This document shows, piece by piece, positions 1-5,307 of a DNA stretch of 5,307 nt. The translations under genes were made by a program, and so were the position numbers. Source of the stretch: Thermoleophilia bacterium (GTDB lineage: Bacteria; Actinomycetota; Thermoleophilia; Gaiellales; SKUG01); assembly GCA_025964405.1 (NCBI GenBank), contig JAOPYW010000042.1, positions 1 to 5,307 of the forward strand, written 5' to 3'. Position 1 is the first letter of the stretch, and the number at the start of each line of letters is the position of its first letter. The notes beneath the pieces were generated by a model. That model had not been told where the DNA came from and made no database searches. It worked only from the letters and a program-made list of their open reading frames with translations.

Positions 1-1
1 G

Positions 2-925
2 CACGGCCGCTTCGGCAAGCGTTGGGCCCAGATCGCCGAGCGCTACGGCGCGACGGTGCACCTGCATGAGACGGCCAAGGGTCAGCGCCCCGACCCCGAC
101 GAGGTGGGAGCCTTCGCCGCGAAGTTCCCGAACGCACGCGTCGTGTTCGCCACGCACTCCGAGACCTCGACCGGCGCCGTGTCGGACGCCGAGGCGCTCG
201 CCGCCTCCATCAAGGCGCAGGCCGGCGACGACCCGCTGCTCGTGCTCGACGCGATCAGTTCGCTCGGCGCATCCGAGATGCAGGCCGACTCCTGGGGCTG
301 GGACAGCGTCATCGCCGGCAGCCAGAAGGCGCTCATGGTGCCGCCAGGCCTCGGCTTCGCGTCGATCTCCCCGCGCGCCCTCGAGCGTGCCCGGGAGACC
401 ACCGAGGGCCGCTGGTACTTCGACTGGGCCAAGACCGTCGACGCGCATCGCAAGACGCCGCCGTCGACCCCCGTCACCCCGGCGCTCACGATCATCCTCG
501 GCCTGCGCGTCGCGCTCGACATCATGTTCGAGGAGGGCCTCGACAACGTCTACGCGCGCCACATCCGACTCGGTCGCGCCACGCGTGCGGCCGCCCAGGC
601 GCTCGGCTTCGAGCTATTCTCGCCCGACCACGACAGCTCCACTGCCCTGACCGCGGTCAAGGTGCCCGAGAGCGGGTTCGATGGCGCGAAGCTCCCCGGT
701 AAGCTCAAGGAGTACGGCGTCACCATCGCCGGCGGCCAGGACGAGCTCAAGGGCCGGATCTTCCGCCTCGGTCACTGCGGCTGGGTCAACGAGCTCGACC
801 AAGTGCTGATGATCAGCGCGCTCGAGCGAGCACTGGTGGAGCTGGGGTACGACTTCGAGGTGGGCGCAGGCGTGGCCGCGGCCCAACGCGAACAGATCGC
901 CAACAACACCGAGGTCACGGCATGA
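2..925 (+). CDS. Class V PLP-dependent aminotransferase, probable phosphoserine transaminase (5' partial)
   Basis: The reading frame is open from base 2 and ends at TGA 923-925, giving 307 visible residues. The true start and roughly the first 60-80 residues of a ~380-residue family member lie left of the window. A GTG at 56-58 is in frame, but the family-like segment GRFGKRW (bases 5-25) precedes it, so it is internal. Visible fold-type I class V motifs are HSETSTG (about bases 155-175), the PLP-nitrogen aspartate in LVLDAISS (248-250), the Schiff-base lysine in GSQKAL (AAG 326-328) and the C-terminal FRLGHCGW segment, whose Arg should hold the substrate carboxylate. The family (COG0075-like) includes alanine-glyoxylate, serine-pyruvate and serine-glyoxylate aminotransferases. 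Some members, such as M. jannaschii MJ0959 (from memory), aminate 3-phosphohydroxypyruvate. The 4-base overlap with serA makes phosphoserine transaminase the best inference; serine-glyoxylate or serine-pyruvate transaminase remains possible. The family call is firm, the substrate is not. Confidence 0.9.
   Translation, partial: HGRFGKRWAQIAERYGATVHLHETAKGQRPDPDEVGAFAAKFPNARVVFATHSETSTGAVSDAEALAASIKAQAGDDPLLVLDAISSLGASEMQADSWGWDSVIAGSQKALMVPPGLGFASISPRALERARETTEGRWYFDWAKTVDAHRKTPPSTPVTPALTIILGLRVALDIMFEEGLDNVYARHIRLGRATRAAAQALGFELFSPDHDSSTALTAVKVPESGFDGAKLPGKLKEYGVTIAGGQDELKGRIFRLGHCGWVNELDQVLMISALERALVELGYDFEVGAGVAAAQREQIANNTEVTA
911..915 (+). promoter_or_regulatory. Ribosome binding site of serA inside the preceding gene
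   Basis: GAGGT lies 6 bases before the ATG at 922 and within the last codons of the aminotransferase gene. With the ATGA stop/start overlap it supports 922 as the serA start, rather than the downstream in-frame GTG at 982, which would remove the N-terminal extension. Confidence 0.6.
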
Positions 926-2559
926 CGGCGACGTCACCAGCCGCACAGACGGAGACCATCCCGGCCGGCGAGCGACCACGCGTGCTCGTCGCCGAGGAGC
1001 TGGCCCCGGCAGGTATCGCGGCGCTCGAAGCACGAACCGACGTCACGATCGGTGCCGGCTGGAGCCTCGACGAGCTGACGAGCCGCATCGCCGAGTTCGA
1101 CGCGATCGTCGTGCGCTCCGCCACCAAGGTGAACGCCGACCTCATCGCCGCAGGCACGAGCCTGCGCGTCGTGGGTCGCGCCGGGGTGGGCGTCGACAAC
1201 GTCGACCTCGAAGCCGCCTCGGCGCGCGGCATCATCGTCGTGAACGCGCCGACCTCGAACGTGCTGTCGGTCGCCGAGCACACGCTCGGGCTGACCCTCG
1301 CGCTCGCCCGCAACGTCGCGCGCGGCGACGCCACGCTGCGGGCCGGCACCTGGCAGCGCTCGAAGCTCGGTGGCATCGAACTGGCCGGCCGCACGCTCGT
1401 GCTGCTCGGCATGGGCCGCATCGGCCAGCTGGTCGCGGAGCGTGCCAAGGCATTCGGCATGCGCGTCGTCGGCTACGACCCGTTCGTGTCGGTGGAGCGC
1501 ATGCGCGGCCTCGGCATCGAACGTGCCGAGACCATCGACGAGGCGCTCGGCCAGGCCGACGTGCTGAGCCTGCACATGCCGCTCACACCCGACACGCGTG
1601 GGCTCATCGGCGCCGAACAGCTGGCGAAGCTGCCCGACGGAGCGCTGCTCGTGAACACGGCGCGTGGTCCGCTCGTCGACCTCGACGCCCTCGACGCCGC
1701 CCTCGTGGAGGGTCGCATCGGTGGCGCTGCGCTCGACGTGTTCCCGACCGAGCCGCCGCCCTTCGACCACCCGCTGTTCACGCGCGAGAACGTGCTCGTG
1801 ACTCCACACCTGGCCGCCTCCACCGAGGAGGCGCAGGATCGCGCGGGCGAGCAGGTCGCCGAGCAGGTCGTCGCCGCCCTCGTCGGCGGTGTCGTCACGA
1901 GCGCGGTCAACGTGCCCGCGATCGGCCCCGAGGACCTCGAGGCACTCCAGCCGTGGGTGCCGCTCGTCGCGCGCCTCACCCGCCTCGCCGACCAGCTCGC
2001 CGACGGCGCGCCCACCCGCCTGTGCGTGCAGGCACGCGGCGAGATCGCGGCCTACGACGTGCGCATGCTCTCGACCGGCGCCCTCGTCGGGCTGCTCTCG
2101 GGCGCGACCGAAGACGCCGTCAACGTCGTCAACGCGCCCCACATCGCCGAATCGCGCGGCCTCAAGGTCGAGGCGACCACGGATGACGCCGCCAAGACGT
2201 TCCGCTCGCTCGTCGTGGTGAACGTCGATGGCGACAACAGCTCCGCCGAAGTCGTGGGCACGATCATCGGCGCGAACGACCGCCCCTGGCTGACGCACAT
2301 CCTCGGCCACTCGATCGACATCGAACTCGTGCCGTACATGGCGTTCTTCCAGTACTCCGACGTGCCGGGCGTGGTCGGCAAGGTCGGCTCCGCGCTCGGC
2401 GCCGCCGGTGTCAACATCGCCAACATGGCGGTCGCCCGCTCCGGCACCGACTCGGCGCTCATGGCCGTCAGCTTCGACGAGGCCCCCGACGCCAGCGTGC
2501 TCGAGACGATCACGGCGCAGGGCGACTTCACGCTCGCCAAGCTCGTCTCGCTGGCCTGA
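922..2559 (+). CDS. serA: D-3-phosphoglycerate dehydrogenase, long form with ASB and ACT domains
   Basis: This 545-residue cytosolic enzyme oxidises 3-phosphoglycerate to 3-phosphohydroxypyruvate with NAD+, the first committed step of serine synthesis. Residues ~20-115 and ~305-330 form the substrate-binding domain and ~116-304 the Rossmann domain, with NAD motif GMGRIG at 163-168. The catalytic residues are R248 (in NTARGP), E277 (in DVFPTEPP) and H296 (in TPHLAAS). Residues ~335-465 match the ASB domain of mycobacterial-type SerA and ~473-545 the ACT domain. Y478, D480 and N498 fall exactly 17 residues beyond the serine-binding Y461, D463 and N481 of the 528-residue M. tuberculosis enzyme (remembered numbering), so serine feedback is expected. 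The 17-residue difference equals an Ala/Thr-rich N-terminal extension. The basic ASB/ACT anion-site residues known in M. tuberculosis seem to be absent. Start 922 is backed by GAGGT and the ATGA overlap with the aminotransferase gene, which indicates an operon with translational coupling. Confidence 0.97.
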   Translation: MTATSPAAQTETIPAGERPRVLVAEELAPAGIAALEARTDVTIGAGWSLDELTSRIAEFDAIVVRSATKVNADLIAAGTSLRVVGRAGVGVDNVDLEAASARGIIVVNAPTSNVLSVAEHTLGLTLALARNVARGDATLRAGTWQRSKLGGIELAGRTLVLLGMGRIGQLVAERAKAFGMRVVGYDPFVSVERMRGLGIERAETIDEALGQADVLSLHMPLTPDTRGLIGAEQLAKLPDGALLVNTARGPLVDLDALDAALVEGRIGGAALDVFPTEPPPFDHPLFTRENVLVTPHLAASTEEAQDRAGEQVAEQVVAALVGGVVTSAVNVPAIGPEDLEALQPWVPLVARLTRLADQLADGAPTRLCVQARGEIAAYDVRMLSTGALVGLLSGATEDAVNVVNAPHIAESRGLKVEATTDDAAKTFRSLVVVNVDGDNSSAEVVGTIIGANDRPWLTHILGHSIDIELVPYMAFFQYSDVPGVVGKVGSALGAAGVNIANMAVARSGTDSALMAVSFDEAPDASVLETITAQGDFTLAKLVSLA

Positions 2560-2688
2560 CCTCGTCAGCTTCACGAAGCAGTTCGGCCCACCGCGGCCCT
2601 TAGGTGCTGCGACCCGTAACGGCTCGATGACGGGCGGCGATACCATGAAGACGCGCCCCCCGTCAGCTCCCCCGAGGTCGACGCTCCC
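2560..2688 (+). other. Intergenic leader between serA and the DegT-family gene
   Basis: These 129 bases are the only sizeable non-coding gap. There is a small inverted repeat just after the serA stop (GCTTC at 2568-2572, GAAGC at 2575-2579) with too small a loop and no T-run for a convincing terminator. TACCAT at 2641-2646 fits a -10 pattern, but no good -35 box stands 16-18 bases upstream. CCCGT (2613-2617) can pair with ACGGG (2630-2634). The gap suggests that the next gene pair has its own promoter, but no element here is clear. No known riboswitch class was recognised. Confidence 0.3.
2674..2678 (+). promoter_or_regulatory. Ribosome binding site of the DegT-family gene
   Basis: GAGGT lies 10 bases before ATG 2689. 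It is the only purine-rich Shine-Dalgarno-like run near that start and supports the chosen start codon. The spacing is slightly long. Confidence 0.5.
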
Positions 2689-3837
2689 ATGGCAACACCG
2701 ACAGCTGCATCAACTCCGCTCGACGCACCCGACGTGGTGCCGCTCGCGCAGCCGTTCATCAACGGACGCGAGGTCGAACTCGTGACCGAGGTGCTGCGCT
2801 CCGGCCAGCTCTCGATGGGTCCGATGCTCGCGCGGTTCGAGGAGCTGTTCGCACGCTTCGTCGGCACGCGCCACGCCGTCGCCGTCTCGAGCGGCACCGC
2901 CGGCCTGCACCTCGCCTGCTCGACCGCGGGCTTTGGAGTCGGCGACGAGGTCATCACGAGCCCCTTCAGTTTCGCTGCGAGCGCCAACGTCGCGCGCTCG
3001 ACCGGCTCCACCGTGACCTTCGCCGACATCGACCCCCACACGCTCGGACTCGATCCGGAGGCCGTCGCGCACGCCGTGACGAGCCGAACGCGCGGCATCA
3101 TCCCGGTCGACGTGTTCGGGTGGCCGGCCGACATGGATTCGCTGTCGGTCATCAGCGCCACGCACGGCCTCGCGATGGTGCAGGACGCCCGCGAGGCGCT
3201 CGGTGCCACGAGCCAGGGGCGCATGGTCGGCACGGCCGGCGTGCCCGCCGTCTTCGCCTTCCACGCCGACAAGCAGATCACCACGGGTGAAGGAGGCATG
3301 CTCGTCACGGATGACGACGACCTCGCAGCCCGGTGGCGCTCGATCATCGACCAGGGGCGCACCGACACGGGCCGCCCGCTCGAGCACGGCGACCTCGGCT
3401 ACAACATCCGCCTGTCGGACCTCGCCAGTGCGCTCGGCGTCGCCCAGCTCGAGAAGCTCCCGCGCATGCTCGCGCTGCGCCGTGAGATCGCCGCCGAGTA
3501 CACGCGCGGGCTCGCCGGCGTCGACGGCATCACGACCCCGCGCCCCGACGGCGAGGGCACCGTTCGCTCGTGGTTCGTCTACTGGGTCGTGCTCGACGAG
3601 GCGCTCGACCGCGCCGAGGTGCGCGCGCAGCTCACCGAGCGCGGCATCGAGACCACGCCCTACCTGTCGAGCATGCACCTGCAGCCGTCGTTCCGCGAGC
3701 TCGGGTATCGGGCGGGCATGTTCCCCGTCGCGGAGTCCATCTCCGCGCGCTCGCTCGCGCTGCCGTTCTTCCCGCAGATGTCGCCGCACCAGCAGGATCG
3801 CGTGATCGGCGCGCTGCGCGACATCCTCGGCGCGTGA
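2689..3837 (+). CDS. DegT/DnrJ/EryC1/StrS-family PLP aminotransferase (sugar aminotransferase type)
   Basis: This 382-residue cytosolic fold-type I PLP enzyme has the usual length and motif order of the family. SSGTAGL (68-74) is the phosphate-binding region, and D166 in VQDAREALGA holds the pyridine nitrogen. K195 in FHADKQITTGEGG is the Schiff-base lysine, and GYNIRLSDL (238-246) is the conserved segment before the dimer-contact helix. HLQPSF (330-335) and LALPFFPQMS (356-365) match the C-terminal family signatures. Lys rather than His at 195 argues for transamination rather than a ColD-like dehydratase. Members usually transfer an amino group from Glu or Gln to nucleotide-linked keto sugars for polysaccharide, glycan or antibiotic synthesis. 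No sugar-nucleotide genes are nearby, so the substrate cannot be named. The start ATG has GAGGT 10 bases upstream. The stop overlaps the next gene's GTG (GTGA), so the pair is probably cotranscribed. Confidence 0.93.
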   Translation: MATPTAASTPLDAPDVVPLAQPFINGREVELVTEVLRSGQLSMGPMLARFEELFARFVGTRHAVAVSSGTAGLHLACSTAGFGVGDEVITSPFSFAASANVARSTGSTVTFADIDPHTLGLDPEAVAHAVTSRTRGIIPVDVFGWPADMDSLSVISATHGLAMVQDAREALGATSQGRMVGTAGVPAVFAFHADKQITTGEGGMLVTDDDDLAARWRSIIDQGRTDTGRPLEHGDLGYNIRLSDLASALGVAQLEKLPRMLALRREIAAEYTRGLAGVDGITTPRPDGEGTVRSWFVYWVVLDEALDRAEVRAQLTERGIETTPYLSSMHLQPSFRELGYRAGMFPVAESISARSLALPFFPQMSPHQQDRVIGALRDILGA

Positions 3838-4517
3838 GCGAACGGCTCGGCCCGGGTGGCTGGCTCGACGCGCACCGGCACCCGGCCGAGATCGCGCCCG
3901 ACCTGCTGGGGTGCACGCTCGTCTGCCGCGGCACCGCAGCGGTGATCGTCGAGGTCGAGGCCTACCACCAGGACGAGCCCGCCGCGCACTCCTTCGGCGG
4001 ACGCCCGACGCCGCGCACCGAGGTCATGTTCGGCCCGCCCGGCACGCTCTACGTCTACTTCACCTACGGCATGCACTGGTGCGCCAACCTCGTGACGGGT
4101 CCTGAGGGCTCGGGCGAGGCCGTGCTGTTCCGTGCCGGTGTCGCGCTCGCTGGCGAGGAGCTGATCCGGGCACGGCGCGCAGCGAAGCGGGGTGTCGACC
4201 CGGCGCGGCTCAAGGCGAAGGAGCTGCTCGCGGGACCAGCCCGCCTCGTCGAGGGCCTCGGCATGCTCGCGGCTGACAACGGGCGCCTGATCGTGCGCGG
4301 CGACGCGTCGTCGGTGGAGGAGGCGCTCGAACTCGCAGGTGACGGCCCCGTGCTGGTGCGCGACATCGACGCGGCGGCGTCGGTGGGGATCGACATCCCC
4401 GTGGGCGACGACCTGTTGATCGGGCCACGCATCGGCATCAGCAAGGCGGCCGAGCTGCCCTGGCGGTTCGGGGTTCGCGGGTCACTGCTGTCGAAGCCGT
4501 TTCCCATCGGCTCCTGA
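3834..4517 (+). CDS. mpg: 3-methyladenine DNA glycosylase, AAG/MPG type
   Basis: This 227-residue base-excision-repair enzyme removes alkylated purines such as 3-methyladenine, and in related enzymes hypoxanthine. The family motifs run in order: HPAEIAPDLLG (16-26), then E42 in VEVEAY, matching the water-activating E125 of human AAG. Y44, H52 (AAHSFGG), Y75 and Y78 (TLYVYFTYGM) match Y127, H136, Y159 and the helix-intercalating Y162. GPARLVEGLGM (134-144) and PRIGISKAAELPWRF (198-212) are the C-terminal signatures. The length is normal for a bacterial member and nothing looks broken. I chose GTG 3834 because it overlaps the preceding TGA (GTGA) and leaves a normal-length N-terminus. The open frame continues upstream to 3570, but that stretch is Arg-rich shadow of the aminotransferase gene. 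No clear Shine-Dalgarno precedes the GTG, so translation probably relies on coupling. Confidence 0.95.
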   Translation: MSERLGPGGWLDAHRHPAEIAPDLLGCTLVCRGTAAVIVEVEAYHQDEPAAHSFGGRPTPRTEVMFGPPGTLYVYFTYGMHWCANLVTGPEGSGEAVLFRAGVALAGEELIRARRAAKRGVDPARLKAKELLAGPARLVEGLGMLAADNGRLIVRGDASSVEEALELAGDGPVLVRDIDAAASVGIDIPVGDDLLIGPRIGISKAAELPWRFGVRGSLLSKPFPIGS

Positions 4518-4526
4518 GACGACGAC

Positions 4527-4550
4527 GGGGAGCGGCCGGAGCCGCTCCCC
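4527..4550. terminator. Hairpin between convergent genes, probable bidirectional terminator
   Basis: GGGGAGCGGC (4527-4536) and GCCGCTCCCC (4541-4550) are perfect reverse complements around the loop CGGA, giving a 10-bp GC-rich stem. It starts 10 bases after the mpg stop and lies 23 bases beyond the stop of the minus-strand gene. Neither side has a T-run, so it would be a U-tract-less hairpin of the kind often proposed in actinobacteria. It could also act as an RNA 3'-end stabiliser. Confidence 0.75.
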
Positions 4551-4572
4551 GCGTGCCGAAGCGCCTGCTGGC

Positions 4573-5307
4573 TCAGGGGCAGCCGTAGTTGCTGCCGAGG
4601 TGCCACAGGGTGTCGAGCACCGTGTTGCCACCCCACGACGAGCCGTTGTAGCGCTGCATGAGCACGTCGGCCGACTTGTACGACGACTGTCCGTCGCAGG
4701 CGGTGTCGGGGGTGTCATCGCCCAAGATGAATGATGAGCCCGACGACTTGTAGATGTCGTTGTACGGGATGACGACGGTGCCGGTGGAGACGTACCGCCG
4801 CCACAGGTCGACCCATCCGCGCAGGGGAGCCTGCTCGTTGCAGCTGATCGTCCCGCCACCTTGGACCATGCGTGTGGTGCCAACGGTGTGGAACACCGGG
4901 TTGTCAGCGCTTGCGGAGCAGCTCAGCGTACGTGCCTGCTTCTTGCGGGCCGAGCGGCGTTTGGCCTCGATCGAGACTTCATCGGACGTGAGCCGGCCGG
5001 TATCGGGAAGCGACGTGCCTGAGAGCTTCGTGCCGGTCACCCAGATCTTGTCGACCGCAAACTGGTCGGACTTGCAGATCAGCATGAGGCGATACACCTC
5101 ACGCAGGTAGCTCTCGTTGGACGCGGACGGGCGTTCCTCGGCCAACTTCCGCCCATATTCGTGGCGAGCAGCGTACGAATCGTCGCACGTCTGACCATCA
5201 GCGCCGACTGTCTCGACGGGCGCCGCCGCTCGATTGTGAGGCGTCTTGGCGCCTGCCACGGCGGGAGATACGCAGGCCATGAGTAGGGCGAAAATCGTCA
5301 CTGTGCC
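4573..5307 (-). CDS. Secreted cysteine-containing protein of unknown family (N-terminus at or beyond window edge)
   Basis: I do not recognise this family. The frame ends at TGA (4575-4573) and is open to the right edge, giving 244 visible residues. A GTG at 5301-5299 gives 242 residues starting MTIFALLMAC, but that start leaves no basic N-region before the hydrophobic stretch. The true start is therefore probably beyond the window. The stretch TIFALLMACVSPAVAGA looks like a Sec signal: cleavage could follow AVA (16) or AGA (18), or LMAC could be an imperfect lipobox with Cys10. The mature part has six cysteines (39, 76, 128, 154, 202, 241, counted from the GTG), enough for three disulfides, and a basic patch KRRSARKK at 114-121. 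It is Ser/Thr/Gly/Asn-rich, and the second half has many aromatic residues and ends YGCP. No membrane segment, repeat or catalytic motif was seen. Sampled 60-base lines are about 62-65% GC against about 75% in a serA line. The gene is convergent with mpg. Confidence 0.72.
   Translation of the reverse strand, partial: GTVTIFALLMACVSPAVAGAKTPHNRAAAPVETVGADGQTCDDSYAARHEYGRKLAEERPSASNESYLREVYRLMLICKSDQFAVDKIWVTGTKLSGTSLPDTGRLTSDEVSIEAKRRSARKKQARTLSCSASADNPVFHTVGTTRMVQGGGTISCNEQAPLRGWVDLWRRYVSTGTVVIPYNDIYKSSGSSFILGDDTPDTACDGQSSYKSADVLMQRYNGSSWGGNTVLDTLWHLGSNYGCP

Noticed and set aside
2568..2579. Inverted repeat GCTTC/GAAGC after the serA stop as a terminator.
   Set aside because: The arms are 5 bases with 2 bases between, so at most a 4-bp stem with a 4-base loop forms. 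There is no T-run, so it is too weak to call.
934..2646. A 570-codon open frame on the minus strand opposite serA.
   Set aside because: It is antisense to an unmistakable serA with all catalytic motifs. The translation is Arg/Glu/Asp/His/Val-rich with no motifs, as expected of a mirror frame in high-GC codon-biased DNA.
2645..2688. ATG at 2645 as an earlier start for the DegT-family gene.
   Set aside because: It is out of frame with that gene (44 bases upstream) and opens a Pro/Arg-rich frame with no features.
2710..3789. A 359-codon open frame on the minus strand opposite the DegT-family gene.
   Set aside because: It is a mirror frame of a gene with clear PLP-enzyme motifs. The translation is low-complexity Arg/Glu/Ala/Val with no domain.
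3570..3833. An N-terminal extension of the DNA glycosylase, since its frame is open back to 3570.
   Set aside because: The added residues are Arg/Ala-rich and overlap the conserved C-terminus of the aminotransferase. The GTG at 3834 gives normal length and a stop/start overlap.
4754..5110. A 118-codon plus-strand frame inside the secreted-protein region.
   Set aside because: It has no motif or good ribosome binding site. The minus-strand frame is longer, begins with an export signal and ends just before a terminator, so it is the better gene.
1..5307. CRISPR array, tandem repeats, insertion sequence, tRNA, attachment site, toxin-antitoxin or defence module.
   Set aside because: Both strands were read for spaced repeats, terminal inverted repeats, transposase motifs and tRNA-like cloverleaf segments; nothing convincing was found.

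Overview
This is a GC-rich, tightly packed bacterial window. Codon use is strongly G/C-ending and stop/start codons overlap. By family content it looks like a high-GC actinobacterium (Actinomycetota); there is no rRNA or other decisive marker, so the lineage is an inference. A class V aminotransferase paired with SerA, instead of a classical SerC, would fit a deep-branching actinobacterial class, but I cannot confirm that.

Layout: (1) 2-925 (+): 3' part of a class V PLP aminotransferase, whose start lies left of the window. (2) 922-2559 (+): serA, a long mycobacterial-type 3-phosphoglycerate dehydrogenase with an intervening ASB domain and a C-terminal ACT domain. It overlaps gene 1 by 4 bases (ATGA). 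(3) 2560-2688: a 129-base intergenic leader. (4) 2689-3837 (+): a DegT/DnrJ/EryC1/StrS-family aminotransferase. (5) 3834-4517 (+): a 3-methyladenine DNA glycosylase of the AAG/MPG type, overlapping gene 4 by 4 bases (GTGA). (6) 4527-4550: a perfect 10-bp hairpin between convergent genes, probably a two-way terminator. (7) 4573-5307 (-): a secreted, cysteine-containing protein of unknown family, running off the right edge and visibly less GC-rich than its neighbours.

Genes 1 and 2 make a coherent serine-biosynthesis pair: SerA makes 3-phosphohydroxypyruvate and the coupled aminotransferase probably aminates it to phosphoserine, doing the job of SerC. SerA keeps the ACT-domain residues that bind serine in the M. 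tuberculosis enzyme, so feedback inhibition is likely. The basic residues of the second, anion-binding effector site of that enzyme appear to be replaced. Genes 4 and 5 are translationally linked but have no obvious functional link. No CRISPR array, insertion sequence, tRNA, phage gene or defence system was seen. Most of the window is ordinary core metabolism and repair; the unknown secreted protein is the least explained part.
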